The notes: generated from the sequence alone by a model not told the origin. Positions 16,884 to 25,890 are shown, counted from the first letter of the stretch. The stretch: 64,000 nucleotides of DNA from SIG307 sp045596385 (GCA_045596385.1 JAZOCC010000007.1:124001-188000), one strand, 5' to 3'. A program made the numbers and translations.

Positions 16884-18791
16884 ATGAAAAAGCGTAAGAT
16901 TGCTTTGATTGCGGCATCCTGGGACGGGGAGACTTTAGCTGCGACGATTAACGGTATTAAAGATCGTTTGGTCGATAGCGGGATGGACTTGTATGTTTTC
17001 TTATGCTTTCCGGCGTTTGGCTTGGATTCACCGGATAATATTTCTCAGTTTAATATATTTTCTTTGCCTCATTATGAGGATTATGACGGTTTTATTTTTT
17101 CTATCAATGTAGTTCAGGGGTATGATATGTTAAAGAAGTATCATCAACCTTTGTTAAACTGCGGGAAACCGATGGTTTCTTTGGAATGCGAGATGGAGGG
17201 CGCACCGACCATTGTACCGGATGGGTATGATGCCGAGTATCGCCTGGTTGACCATCTGATTAAAGAGCACGGTTGTCGAAGAATTAATTATGTCGGAGGT
17301 TCGCCGGAGCATTCGGATAATATCCTCAGAAAGAAAGCTTATATGGATGCCTTGAAGGCAAACGGTATCGAGGTAGATGAGAGACGAATCCGGGATTACA
17401 GTTTTATGGAAGAAGACGGCCGTCAGGCCTATGCGGAATTCAAAGCCTCCGAGTTGGAAATGCCGGATGCGGTTGTCTGTGCGAATGATGCAATGGCACT
17501 AGGCTATTGTCAGGCAGCGGAGGAAGACGGTAAATATCCGCCGGATGATTTCCTGATTATCGGCTATGACAATGATGAGAATTCCAGAGCGTTCACTCCG
17601 TTGATTTCTACTATAGACAAGGATGCATACGCCATGGGACGGATCGGTTGTGATGCATTACTTCGCCTGATGAACGGTGAGACGGTAGAACAAAAGATTT
17701 CTTATGCGCAGAATCTTGTATTACGAGGCAGCTGCGGTTGTTACGCTCCGGAGGAGTTGGTAGAGTGGGATAATCGTCAATTGCAGCGTCAGATTTATTA
17801 CAGAGTAAAAGAGGAGTCTGCTTATTATGAAACCTTGAATCTAATGCGACAGAATCTGGCAATTTCGGATAGTGAAGGCTTGTATAATTATTATATGCTG
17901 GAAATCATGAGACATTTTGAAATGTACGGCTATTGTATGTGTATTAATCAGAGTGTTTATTACGGTACACATGCAATTGAGTTTAGTCTGGATACGACAT
18001 ATGACGATGAGCAGTATGTATTAAGCGGAATGAAGCACGGCGTTTCTCAGGACGAGGCCATGATTATCAAAAAGAGAGATGTGGTACCGGATTATTTGCA
18101 GCAGAACGATAAAGGTACCCATGTGTATATGATTATGCCGATGCAAAGATACGGGGCCTGCATCGGATACTTTGTTTTAATTGATTCGACGCTTATCCTG
18201 CATCGCAGAATGGCACTGCATATGATGGGGGCCATCAACAGTTCCTACGGTAACCTTCGAAATTTCGAGAATCTTCGTAAAATGAATAAACGCCTGGACA
18301 GTGTTTATGTCAAGGATGCTTTGACGGATATGTATAACCGCTTCGGTTATATGCGTGACGGTTATGCAATGTATGAAAAGAGCAAGGTTTACGGTAAGCC
18401 GTTGATGGTTATGTTCATGGATATGGACCGTCTCAAGGAGATTAATGATATTTACGGGCATTCTCACGGCGATAATGCGCTGATTATGTTCTCGGATGTA
18501 CTGAAAGAGTGTGCAGGCGAAGAAAAAATTGCAGTGCGTTACGGAGGAGATGAATTCCTGATTATCGGACCGGTAGAGAATGAAGAGGGTGCGGAGGCGT
18601 TTAAGAAACAATTGGAAGATGCACTGGCAGAAAAGAATGCGACTTCCGATTTACCGTATGAGATTGAAGCCAGTATCGGTTATGTTTTAACGGATGTAAA
18701 GGGCCAAAAGGAATTGGATGATTATGTAGAGGAAGCGGATACTTTGATGTACGAGGTGAAGAAGCGGAATCGTAAGAACAGACAGAATTAG
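16884..18791 (+). CDS. sugar-binding-protein-like sensor with diguanylate cyclase (GGDEF) domain
   Basis: A 635-residue soluble signalling protein. Residues about 5-280 resemble the ligand-binding domain of LacI/PurR-type regulators (KRKIALIAASWDGET, DGFIFSINVV, VVCANDAMALGYC, DDFLIIGYDND), but the DNA-binding headpiece is absent. A middle region of about 180 residues may be GAF-like. The C-terminal GGDEF domain (about 475-635) has DALTDMYNRFGYM, FMDMDRLKEINDIYGHSHGDNAL and an intact RYGGDEF at 552-558. The RxxD inhibitory site before GGDEF is missing. It likely links a small ligand, perhaps a sugar, to cyclic di-GMP. It has no signal peptide, so the sensor domain is cytoplasmic. Confidence 0.85.
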   Translation: MKKRKIALIAASWDGETLAATINGIKDRLVDSGMDLYVFLCFPAFGLDSPDNISQFNIFSLPHYEDYDGFIFSINVVQGYDMLKKYHQPLLNCGKPMVSLECEMEGAPTIVPDGYDAEYRLVDHLIKEHGCRRINYVGGSPEHSDNILRKKAYMDALKANGIEVDERRIRDYSFMEEDGRQAYAEFKASELEMPDAVVCANDAMALGYCQAAEEDGKYPPDDFLIIGYDNDENSRAFTPLISTIDKDAYAMGRIGCDALLRLMNGETVEQKISYAQNLVLRGSCGCYAPEELVEWDNRQLQRQIYYRVKEESAYYETLNLMRQNLAISDSEGLYNYYMLEIMRHFEMYGYCMCINQSVYYGTHAIEFSLDTTYDDEQYVLSGMKHGVSQDEAMIIKKRDVVPDYLQQNDKGTHVYMIMPMQRYGACIGYFVLIDSTLILHRRMALHMMGAINSSYGNLRNFENLRKMNKRLDSVYVKDALTDMYNRFGYMRDGYAMYEKSKVYGKPLMVMFMDMDRLKEINDIYGHSHGDNALIMFSDVLKECAGEEKIAVRYGGDEFLIIGPVENEEGAEAFKKQLEDALAEKNATSDLPYEIEASIGYVLTDVKGQKELDDYVEEADTLMYEVKKRNRKNRQN

Positions 18792-18809
18792 TCAATCAAT
18801 GAAGATATA

Positions 18810-18832
18810 GGGCTGCCGCGGTTGTGGCGCCC
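18810..18832 (+). terminator. rho-independent terminator
   Basis: GGGC/GCC at 18810-18817 pairs with GGC/GCCC at 18826-18832 with one bulged T, followed by TTTTCTTA. It ends the GGDEF gene transcript. Confidence 0.6.
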
Positions 18833-18880
18833 TTTTCTTACTGAACAGAAAAAATGTAGAAAAGCCGAGAGGACAAAAAT

Positions 18881-19672
18881 ATGATTAGCAGTACGGCAAA
18901 TCCGCGGGTGAAGAATATAGTTTCACTGCAGAAAAAGGGAAAAGAACGAAGACAACAGGGACTGTTTGTAATTGAAGGAAGAAAACTGTTTGAGGAAGTA
19001 TTGCGGGATGCAAAGGATGCAATCAGTGAGGTTTATGTCACGGAATCCTATTTAGAAAATGACAGCCAACGGAAAGCATTAGACGGGGTGTCTTATGAGA
19101 CGGTGTCCGACAATGTCATGAAGACGATGGCCGAGACCATGGAGCCACAAGGGATTCTGGCGACGGTGCGTATTCCGAAGTATGACAAGATGGAGCTTCT
19201 GAAAAAAGAAGATGCGGTTTGGGTAGCACTGGAAGATTTACGTGATCCGGGAAATCTTGGAACCGTGCTTCGTACGGCAGAGGCTGCGGGAGTGACGGGG
19301 GTGCTTCTGAGTGCCAACTCGGTGGATATGTACAATCCGAAGGTGGTTCGTTCTACCATGGGAGCGATTTTCCGTGTGCCGCACTTCTATGCGGAGGACT
19401 TTTTGGAAGAGCTGGAGGAGATGAAGAGGTACGGTGCCACTCTATATGCGGCACACCTTCTGGGAACGCAGTATTACGATGAGCCGGAGTATGCCGGCCG
19501 GTCCGTGATTTTAATCGGAAACGAGGCAAACGGACTGAGTGATGCAGCATCGGAGAAGGCAAATTGTCTTGTGAAGATCCCGATGGAAGGAAAAGCAGAA
19601 TCCTTAAATGCGGCTGTAGCAGCCTCGTTGTTTGTATATGAGGCTTACCGGAAACGTAGAAACAGAACGTAA
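18881..19672 (+). CDS. SpoU/TrmH-family RNA 2'-O-methyltransferase
   Basis: A 263-residue SPOUT-class methyltransferase acting on rRNA or tRNA ribose. It has an N-terminal L30e-like substrate-binding domain (NPRVKNIVSLQKKGKER, GLFVIEGRKLFEEVL). The three SPOUT motifs follow: motif 1 DPGNLGTVLRTAEAAGV, motif 2 LIGNEANGLS and motif 3 IPMEGKAESLNAAVAAS, which forms the knot and binds SAM. The target nucleotide cannot be told. It is a stand-alone gene with a terminator on each side. Confidence 0.93.
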   Translation: MISSTANPRVKNIVSLQKKGKERRQQGLFVIEGRKLFEEVLRDAKDAISEVYVTESYLENDSQRKALDGVSYETVSDNVMKTMAETMEPQGILATVRIPKYDKMELLKKEDAVWVALEDLRDPGNLGTVLRTAEAAGVTGVLLSANSVDMYNPKVVRSTMGAIFRVPHFYAEDFLEELEEMKRYGATLYAAHLLGTQYYDEPEYAGRSVILIGNEANGLSDAASEKANCLVKIPMEGKAESLNAAVAASLFVYEAYRKRRNRT

Positions 19673-19680
19673 AATGTCGA

Positions 19681-19705
19681 AAAAAGCAGACGTGATCTGC
19701 TTTTT
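19681..19705 (+). terminator. rho-independent terminator
   Basis: AAAAAGCAGA at 19681-19690 pairs with TCTGCTTTTT at 19696-19705 over a 5-base loop and runs into more T residues. Confidence 0.8.
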
Positions 19706-19788
19706 TTGTTTTGAAATAATTCCCAAATAATGTAAAATGCTGTATACTTGATTCAGAAAATAACGTGTTATGACGGAAAGGAGCAGTT

Positions 19789-20823
19789 ATGCGGGAATTA
19801 TTGGAACAGGGATGGGGAAGTGGAGTAATAATCGGAATTGCGGGAATCGGGGTTTTTGTCCGGTTACTTTTAACCGGGTATTACGGAAGTTTGGGAAGCG
19901 CCTGTAAGCATTTCGAAACTACCGGCAACAAAACGATTGCATACATAAGGGAAGATTTGAAGAAGCGGTCGGAACGAAAGCATGAAATAAAAAATGCATT
20001 GACATATACGGAGTACCGGCTGACGGAACGAAGAATTTGCGGATTCCGAATCGGTAGTCTGGAAGGGATGGTAGCGTATTCCCTATTGTTGACGGGAGTA
20101 AGTTGTATTCTTCTTTTTATGTGTGGGATTTTTATGGAATGTGGAGAAATGGTGACACTGAACCTGCTTCTTTTTGGGGGAATATCGATTGGGTGTCTGA
20201 TTGTGCTGGATGTGCTTACCGGACTGCGGGAAAAGAAAAAAAGAGTCCGGCTCCGGCTTAAGGACTATATCGAAAACAGCTGGAGTATTTGCGAAGACAG
20301 TGAGGTGGGAGATGAGGATGATATTGAAAAAAAAGAGGTGTGTTCAAAGAAATCCGGAGGGACGGAACGAAAGGAAGCACGAGAAAGGGAAAGGCAAAGG
20401 AAGAAAGAAGAAAGACTGAAAAAACGGGAGATAAGAAAGAATAAGGGTGCGGACAAGCCGAAAAGTGCAGGGAAAAAGCACGGTAAGGCACAGGAAGAAA
20501 AAAGAAGGCTAACGGAAGAACTGTTAAGAGAACGAAGACAACTGGAGGCGAAAAGTTTGGCGGAGCAACGAAGGAAGGAGCGGGAGGAAACGGTAGCAGA
20601 TGTATTACCGAAAAAGGAAGAGCAGGTAGCGGGTATCGTGACGGAGGAAGTGGAAGAACAGGTGCGGGAAGAGGTCGCAGTGACGGAAAGTCCGGCAGAA
20701 ACAGCAGTATCTCAAACGCCGGAGTATCAGAAGCCTATTCCGGCGGAGGACGATACAAGGACTAAGTGTGAATTATCCTACGAGGCGTTGTTAAATGAGT
20801 TTTTGAAAGAATATCCGGCATAA
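19789..20823 (+). CDS. hypothetical membrane protein with long charged C-terminal tail
   Basis: I do not recognise the family. The 344-residue product has one hydrophobic segment near the N-terminus (about 11-30) and a pair at about 100-120 and 125-145, with a basic juxtamembrane stretch. The C-terminal half is rich in Lys, Arg and Glu, probably helical or coiled-coil (about 190-270), then an acidic Glu/Val region and a short C-terminal box CELSYEALLNEFLKEYPA that looks conserved or folded. A role in envelope organisation or recruitment is only a guess. GAAAGGAG precedes the start and TATACT at 19743-19748 may be its -10 element. Confidence 0.7.
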   Translation: MRELLEQGWGSGVIIGIAGIGVFVRLLLTGYYGSLGSACKHFETTGNKTIAYIREDLKKRSERKHEIKNALTYTEYRLTERRICGFRIGSLEGMVAYSLLLTGVSCILLFMCGIFMECGEMVTLNLLLFGGISIGCLIVLDVLTGLREKKKRVRLRLKDYIENSWSICEDSEVGDEDDIEKKEVCSKKSGGTERKEARERERQRKKEERLKKREIRKNKGADKPKSAGKKHGKAQEEKRRLTEELLRERRQLEAKSLAEQRRKEREETVADVLPKKEEQVAGIVTEEVEEQVREEVAVTESPAETAVSQTPEYQKPIPAEDDTRTKCELSYEALLNEFLKEYPA

Positions 20824-20839
20824 TTTGTGTCGGATATTC
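20809..20839 (+). terminator. hairpin overlapping the end of the preceding gene
   Basis: GAATATCCG at 20809-20817 pairs with CGGATATTC at 20831-20839; the stop codon lies in the loop. A six-T run follows 8 bases later, so termination may be inefficient. Confidence 0.45.
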
Positions 20840-20863
20840 GGGTGTGGTTTTTTGTCTGAATGA

Positions 20864-20892
20864 TTGAAAAAGGAAAGAAAACGTGGTATAAT
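20864..20892 (+). promoter_or_regulatory. sigma-A promoter of pgi
   Basis: TTGAAA at 20864-20869 and TATAAT at 20887-20892 with a 17-base spacer. Confidence 0.7.
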
Positions 20893-20955
20893 CGAAGAAA
20901 TGGTTCAGTGAAACTATAGCTTCGGGATTCTTACCGAAGAGAAAGGACAGTTATT

Positions 20956-22302
20956 ATGAGTAGAGTAGCATTTGATGCATCCGCTGCAAGTGTATTTGTA
21001 CGCGGCAATGAAGTGGAATTGATGGAACAGCCGGTATTGGCTGCAAAGAAGAGTTTGCTTGACAAGTCCGGTGCAGGCAATGATTTCCTGGGCTGGATTG
21101 ATTTGCCGGTAGATTATGACAAGGAAGAGTTTGCACGTATTAAGAAGGCAGCGGACAAGATTTGTTCCGATTCCGAGGTATTGGTCGTGATCGGTATCGG
21201 CGGCTCTTATTTGGGAGCACGTGCGGCAATCGAATTTTTAAGACACAGCTTTTATAATTCCGTATCCAAGGAAATCAGAAAGACTCCGGAGATATACTTC
21301 GCAGGTAATAACATCAGCAGTACCTATCTGGCACAGTTACTTGAGGTAATCGGCGACCGTGATTTCTCCGTAAATATTATCAGTAAGTCCGGTACCACCA
21401 CGGAGCCGGCAATTGCGTTCCGTATTTTCAAGAAGGTGCTTGAGAAGAAGTACGGCAAGGCGGAGGCTGCAAAGAGAATTTATGCAACCACCGACAAGGC
21501 GAGAGGAGCCCTTAAGAAGCTTGCAACCGAGGAAGGTTACGAGACTTTTGTTGTGCCGGATGACGTAGGAGGCCGTTTCTCCGTACTGACCGCAGTAGGT
21601 TTACTTCCGATTGCGGCAAGCGGTGCGGATATCGATGCCCTGATGGAAGGTGCTGCGGCAATGCGTGAGGTATGTATGAACGCACCGTATGCGGAAAATC
21701 CGTCCTTACAGTATGCGGCAGTTCGTAATGTACTGCTCAGAAAGGGTAAGAGCATCGAGATTTTAGCAAACTACGAGCCGAATTTCCACTATGTGGCTGA
21801 ATGGTGGAAGCAGCTGTACGGCGAGAGCGAAGGTAAGGATCAGAAGGGTATTTTCCCGGCATCCGTAGATTTGACCACCGATCTTCATTCCATGGGTCAG
21901 TTTATCCAGGACGGACAGCGTACCATGTTTGAGACCGTAATGGAGCTCGAGACTCCGACCCATGAGCTTCTCATTGAGGAGGAGCCGGTAGATCTTGACG
22001 GTCTCAACTACCTGACCGGCAAGAGCATTGATTTTATCAATAAGAGTGCCATGAAGGGAACGAAGCTTGCGCATACCGATGGCGGAGTACCGAATCTTGT
22101 GATTAAGGTGGCAAATCGTGACGAGCGTTCTCTCGGTGAGTTGTTCTATTTCTTCGAGTTCGCTTGTGGTGTCAGCGGATACCTTCTCGGTGTAAATCCG
22201 TTTGACCAGCCGGGTGTAGAGAGCTACAAGAAGAACATGTTTGCACTTCTCGGTAAGCCGGGCTTTGAAAAAGAGCGTGAAGAGTTGTTAAAGAGACTGT
22301 AA
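20956..22302 (+). CDS. pgi: glucose-6-phosphate isomerase
   Basis: Interconverts glucose-6-phosphate and fructose-6-phosphate in glycolysis. The 448-residue product has the short bacterial (Firmicutes) length. Motifs include VVIGIGGSYLGARAAIEFL, ISKSGTTTEPAIAFR for phosphate binding, DVGGRFSVLTAVGLLP (PGI signature 1) and a C-terminal region with VNPFDQPGVESYKK carrying signature 2 and the catalytic lysine. Strong codon bias fits high expression. It starts behind AGAAAGGA with its own promoter. Confidence 0.97.
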   Translation: MSRVAFDASAASVFVRGNEVELMEQPVLAAKKSLLDKSGAGNDFLGWIDLPVDYDKEEFARIKKAADKICSDSEVLVVIGIGGSYLGARAAIEFLRHSFYNSVSKEIRKTPEIYFAGNNISSTYLAQLLEVIGDRDFSVNIISKSGTTTEPAIAFRIFKKVLEKKYGKAEAAKRIYATTDKARGALKKLATEEGYETFVVPDDVGGRFSVLTAVGLLPIAASGADIDALMEGAAAMREVCMNAPYAENPSLQYAAVRNVLLRKGKSIEILANYEPNFHYVAEWWKQLYGESEGKDQKGIFPASVDLTTDLHSMGQFIQDGQRTMFETVMELETPTHELLIEEEPVDLDGLNYLTGKSIDFINKSAMKGTKLAHTDGGVPNLVIKVANRDERSLGELFYFFEFACGVSGYLLGVNPFDQPGVESYKKNMFALLGKPGFEKEREELLKRL

Positions 22303-22333
22303 TCCGTTTTAGAAATATGAGATAGCAGATAGC

Positions 22334-22362
22334 AAAGGGTTGCGCATCGGGCGTGGCCCTTT
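22334..22362 (+). terminator. likely terminator after pgi
   Basis: AAAGGG at 22334-22339 pairs with CCCTTT at 22357-22362 and can extend inward by G-U pairs; TTTCTTTCGG follows. Confidence 0.45.
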
Positions 22363-22483
22363 CTTTCGGTAGGGAGAGCACGTGTTTTTCGGTACTTTTA
22401 AAAACACAAAATATTTTTTCTTTTGTCACACATTGTACACAAAGGCAAAGTATGATAAAATACGGAAGAAGGGAGGTCCGGAA

Positions 22484-23278
22484 ATGGCGATTGAAGTGTT
22501 TAACCGGTATGAGAAGAAATACCGGATTACGGATGCCTGTTATCATAAGCTACGGGAACGATTGCTTACCTATATGGAGCCGGACGCCCACAGCAGAGAC
22601 GGAGAGTTTTACACGATTTGTAATATTTACTATGATACACCGCAGAATGAGTTAATCAGCCGTTCGCTGGAAAAGCCGGTGTATAAGGAAAAGCTGCGAC
22701 TGCGCAGTTACGGCGTGGTGACACCGGAGGATAAGGTGTTTCTGGAAATTAAGAAAAAGTTTAAGAAAAAGGTAAATAAGCGGCGGACAAAATTGAAACT
22801 GGCAGAGGCCTATGCATTTGTGGAATCGGGAGTGATACCGGAGCATAAGAGCTATATGAATGCCCAGGTGCTCAGAGAGTTGCAATATTTGTTGAAACGA
22901 ATGAATATGGAACTGAAACCGGCATTGTTTTTGTCTTATGACAGAGTGGCTATGTTCGGAAAAGACAATAAGGAGTTCCGTATTACCTTTGACCGGAATA
23001 TTACAACCAGACGATATGATTTGGGCCTCCATTACGGTATCTACGGAGATAAGCTGTTGCCGGAGGATGAGTGGATTATGGAAATCAAGATTGAAGAAGC
23101 CATGCCGCTTTGGATGACAAAGCTCCTGTCGGAGTTTCAGATTTATCCAGCGTCCTTTTCCAAGTACGGTACGGAATATACGAGGTATATGCTGGGACTT
23201 GAGGAGAAGGAAACGGAAGAAGAGGAAGCGGCGATTGCGGACGAAGGTGCGTATGAGGATGCTTTGCTTGAAGAATAA
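22484..23278 (+). CDS. VTC-domain polyphosphate polymerase
   Basis: A 264-residue protein of the VTC family, whose yeast member Vtc4 makes polyphosphate from ATP. The tunnel-lining basic and acidic residues are visible in NRYEKKYRI, IYYDTP, YKEKLRLRSYG, FLEIKKKFKKKVNKRR, RITFDRNITTR and IMEIKIEEAMP. It occupies almost the whole protein, with an acidic C-terminal tail (EEKETEEEEAAIADEG). The start at 22484 follows GGGAGG; the longer open frame upstream lacks one. The neighbour is DUF4956, a recurrent bacterial partner that probably anchors the activity at the membrane. Confidence 0.9.
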   Translation: MAIEVFNRYEKKYRITDACYHKLRERLLTYMEPDAHSRDGEFYTICNIYYDTPQNELISRSLEKPVYKEKLRLRSYGVVTPEDKVFLEIKKKFKKKVNKRRTKLKLAEAYAFVESGVIPEHKSYMNAQVLRELQYLLKRMNMELKPALFLSYDRVAMFGKDNKEFRITFDRNITTRRYDLGLHYGIYGDKLLPEDEWIMEIKIEEAMPLWMTKLLSEFQIYPASFSKYGTEYTRYMLGLEEKETEEEEAAIADEGAYEDALLEE

Positions 23279-23308
23279 AGGATACGATAGATAAGAAAGG
23301 GAAAAAAG

Positions 23309-23998
23309 ATGTTAGAGAAGTTATTCGGAGTTACGGAACAAGCAGAAGTGATTAGTTTAGGAGATACGTTGTCCTATATGCTGGCGGCGGTAGTGGTTGG
23401 TATTTTGATTGCGGCAGTGTATATATTAATTACGGAAAAAAGCAGACGTTCGTTAAGCTTTATTGTGAGTATGTTGATTCTTCCGGCGGTAGTGGCCCTT
23501 GTGATTACGCTGGTGGGCAGTAATGTAGCTCGTGCATTCTCCATTGCGGGTGTGTTTGCACTTGTAAAATTTCGTAGCGTGCCGGGAGAGTCCAAGGACA
23601 TCTCTTTGGTATTTATGGCGATGGCAGCGGGACTTGCCTGTGGTCTCGGTTACATAACCCTTGCCTTTTGTGTATTGTTTGTACTCGGTATTATTGTGGT
23701 GTTGGTCTTTAAGGTGGTTGCGGTATGTTTTAAGGACACCACAAAGCAGCTCCGCATTATGATTCCGGAGGATATGAATTATTCCGGAGCCTTTGACGAT
23801 TTGTTCAAGGCCTATACGAAAGGAGCCCGACTGGAAAAGGTAAAGACCACTAATATGGGGACCTTATACGAGCTGACCTATACGGTGCAGATGAAGCCGG
23901 ACGCAGATGAAAAGAAGTTTTTGGATGAACTTCGTTGCAGAAACGGAAATCTCCGGATTATTTTTGCCGTAAGGGAGACAAACGGAGAGAAATTATAG
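23309..23998 (+). CDS. DUF4956 membrane protein, partner of the VTC polymerase
   Basis: A 229-residue protein with about four transmembrane helices in the first 150 residues (MLAAVVVGILIAAVYILI, then FIVSMLILPAVVALVITLVG, then MAAGLACGLGYITLAF). The family hallmark GVFALVKFRSVPGESKDIS lies between helices. A cytoplasmic domain of about 80 residues follows. DUF4956 genes are commonly adjacent to VTC genes in bacteria. Together they suggest a membrane-bound polyphosphate-making complex; that function for DUF4956 is inference. It starts 30 bases after the VTC gene. Confidence 0.9.
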   Translation: MLEKLFGVTEQAEVISLGDTLSYMLAAVVVGILIAAVYILITEKSRRSLSFIVSMLILPAVVALVITLVGSNVARAFSIAGVFALVKFRSVPGESKDISLVFMAMAAGLACGLGYITLAFCVLFVLGIIVVLVFKVVAVCFKDTTKQLRIMIPEDMNYSGAFDDLFKAYTKGARLEKVKTTNMGTLYELTYTVQMKPDADEKKFLDELRCRNGNLRIIFAVRETNGEKL

Positions 23999-24026
23999 GT
24001 TTTTTTGAGAAATTTTAAGACGAAAC

Positions 24027-24055
24027 TTGCAAGAGCAGGAAAAATACGCTATACT
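24027..24055 (+). promoter_or_regulatory. sigma-A promoter of nfeD-SPFH operon
   Basis: TTGCAA at 24027-24032 and TATACT at 24050-24055 with a 17-base spacer. Confidence 0.65.
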
Positions 24056-24099
24056 GTCGGTAAAGAGTTTTCACTCGCATTAGGGAAAGGAGGATTCTT

Positions 24100-24531
24100 A
24101 TGCCGGAAATTGTATGGTTGATTATTCTTGCTCTTTGTCTTGTGGTTGAAATTGCGACCTTGGGACTGGTTACCATCTGGTTTGCAGGCGGTGCACTTGT
24201 TACGTTTTTTGTAGCAATGGCAACGGATAATCTGTTGATTCAGGTCATTGTATTTTTGGCGGTATCGTTTTTGCTTTTGTTCTTTACGAGACCGATTGCC
24301 AAAAAGCTTTACAACGAAAAACGTACAAAGACGAATGTGGACAGTCTGATCGGGGAACAGTGTAAGGTAACGGAAGCCATTGACAACTTTAACGGAACGG
24401 GTACTGTTTTGTTAAACGGACTGGAATGGACGGCAAGAAGTAAGGACGAAACGGTGATTGAGGCCGGAGCCCGTGTGCAGGTATGTGCGGTAGACGGTGT
24501 CAAGGTTATCGTGGAAAAAGTAACAGAATAA
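24100..24531 (+). CDS. NfeD family membrane protein (short form)
   Basis: A 143-residue NfeD1b-type protein: two or three membrane helices (VWLIILALCLVVEIATLGLV, VIVFLAVSFLLLFF), then a C-terminal OB-fold domain (SLIGEQCKVTEAIDNFNGTGTVLLNG). The protease domain of long NfeD proteins is absent. These proteins are almost always encoded next to stomatin/SPFH proteins and are thought to help organise membrane microdomains. The SPFH gene follows after 38 bases. Confidence 0.9.
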   Translation: MPEIVWLIILALCLVVEIATLGLVTIWFAGGALVTFFVAMATDNLLIQVIVFLAVSFLLLFFTRPIAKKLYNEKRTKTNVDSLIGEQCKVTEAIDNFNGTGTVLLNGLEWTARSKDETVIEAGARVQVCAVDGVKVIVEKVTE

Positions 24532-24569
24532 AATAAGGGTGCCCGAAGAAGGGCAAAGAAGGAGGAACT

Positions 24570-25508
24570 ATGAATCCGGGAACTGTTGTTGCAATTATTG
24601 CATTGGTTGTTGTTTTATTAATTTTGATTGCGTCTTGTGTTAAGATTGTACCGCAGGCGCAGGCTTACGTTGTAGAACGTCTTGGCGGATACCAGGGAAC
24701 CTGGTCCGTTGGTATTCACTTAAAGATGCCGCTCATTGACCGCATCGCAAAGAGAGTGATGTTAAAGGAGCAGGTCGTAGATTTCGCACCGCAGCCGGTT
24801 ATCACGAAGGATAACGTAACGATGCGTATCGATACCGTTGTGTTCTATCAGATTACCGATCCGAAGCTGTTTGCATACGGTGTTGAGAATCCGATTATGG
24901 CAATCGAGAACCTGACCGCTACCACCCTTCGTAACATCATCGGTGACTTGGAGCTTGATGAAACCCTTACCTCCCGTGAGTTAATCAACTCTAAGATGAG
25001 AACCTCTCTTGATGTGGCAACCGACCCGTGGGGTATTAAGGTAAACCGTGTCGAGTTAAAGAACATTATTCCGCCGGCTGCAATCCAGGATTCCATGGAG
25101 AAGCAGATGAAGGCAGAGCGTGAACGCCGTGAAGCAATCCTTATTGCAGAGGGTGAAAAGAAGTCTACCATTCTTGTAGCAGAAGGTAAGAAGGAGTCCG
25201 CAATCCTGGAAGCAGAGGCTGAAAAGGAAGCAGCAATTCTTCGTGCAGAGGCAAAGAAGGAAGCAATGATTCGTGAGGCAGAAGGTCAGGCTGAGGCAAT
25301 TCTTCGCGTACAGCAGGCAAATGCCGACGGTATCCGTTTCTTAAACGAGGCAGCACCGACCGGACAGGTAATTCAGTTAAAGAGTCTGGAAGCATTTGCT
25401 AAGGCTGCTGACGGTAAGGCAACCAAGATTATCATTCCGTCCGAGATTCAGGGAATGGCAGGCATGGTAAAGGCACTGACCGAGGTTGGGGCTAAGGACG
25501 TACAGTAA
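24570..25508 (+). CDS. SPFH/stomatin-like protein (QmcA/paraslipin type)
   Basis: A 312-residue protein with an N-terminal membrane anchor (VVAIIALVVVLLILIASCV), an SPFH domain (VPQAQAYVVERLGGYQGTW through NRVELKNIIPP), and a long Ala/Glu-rich helical segment of repeated AEGEKKSTILVAEGKKESA-type units (about 195-255). A conserved C-terminus ends EIQGMAGMVKAL. It likely forms oligomers in membrane microdomains together with the NfeD protein. A strong terminator follows. Confidence 0.93.
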   Translation: MNPGTVVAIIALVVVLLILIASCVKIVPQAQAYVVERLGGYQGTWSVGIHLKMPLIDRIAKRVMLKEQVVDFAPQPVITKDNVTMRIDTVVFYQITDPKLFAYGVENPIMAIENLTATTLRNIIGDLELDETLTSRELINSKMRTSLDVATDPWGIKVNRVELKNIIPPAAIQDSMEKQMKAERERREAILIAEGEKKSTILVAEGKKESAILEAEAEKEAAILRAEAKKEAMIREAEGQAEAILRVQQANADGIRFLNEAAPTGQVIQLKSLEAFAKAADGKATKIIIPSEIQGMAGMVKALTEVGAKDVQ

Positions 25509-25521
25509 GAGGACTACAGAG

Positions 25522-25538
25522 GGGGCGCTTCGCGCCCC
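25522..25538 (+). terminator. rho-independent terminator after the SPFH gene
   Basis: GGGGCGC at 25522-25528 and GCGCCCC at 25532-25538 with a 3-base loop, followed by TTTTCTTTTT. Confidence 0.9.
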
Positions 25539-25560
25539 TTTTCTTTTTGCGCGGCTTCCC

Positions 25561-25816
25561 ATTCTTGCAAGTGAATATTCGGTTTATGTCAACGTTTTTT
25601 GCCCCACACATTATCTGTTTTTGCATGGCGCAACGCTTCGTCAAACTTCCTCTAACCGGTTCTAAACGTCTCTCAGGTGTGGCTTCGAGACTTAGAACCG
25701 GTAAGAGGTGATTTCGACTCAGCTAAAAATGCGGCCCTTCGGGCAAATGACAAAAACCGGATAAGGTGTGGGGTAAAAAACGTATAAATAAAATCGGCTA
25801 TTTCACTTGCAAGAAT
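25561..25816. repeat. 256-bp imperfect palindrome (MITE-like or structured RNA)
   Basis: Perfect 15-bp ends (ATTCTTGCAAGTGAA at 25561-25575, its complement at 25802-25816) enclose further paired blocks. ACGTTTTTTGCCCCACAC on the left matches GTGTGGGGTAAAAAACGT on the right with one mismatch. In the centre, CCTCTAACCGGTTCTAA (about 25649-25665) pairs with TTAGAACCGGTAAGAGG (about 25692-25708), with one mismatch. The whole element can fold into one long hairpin. No open frame fits it and no target-site duplication is obvious. Confidence 0.7.
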
Positions 25817-25890
25817 CCGCCACGCCCGAGCCGCCGCGCAGATGGGGTGCAGTTGATACTGTAGTTTATAAGAGAAAGAGATAGTTGAAA

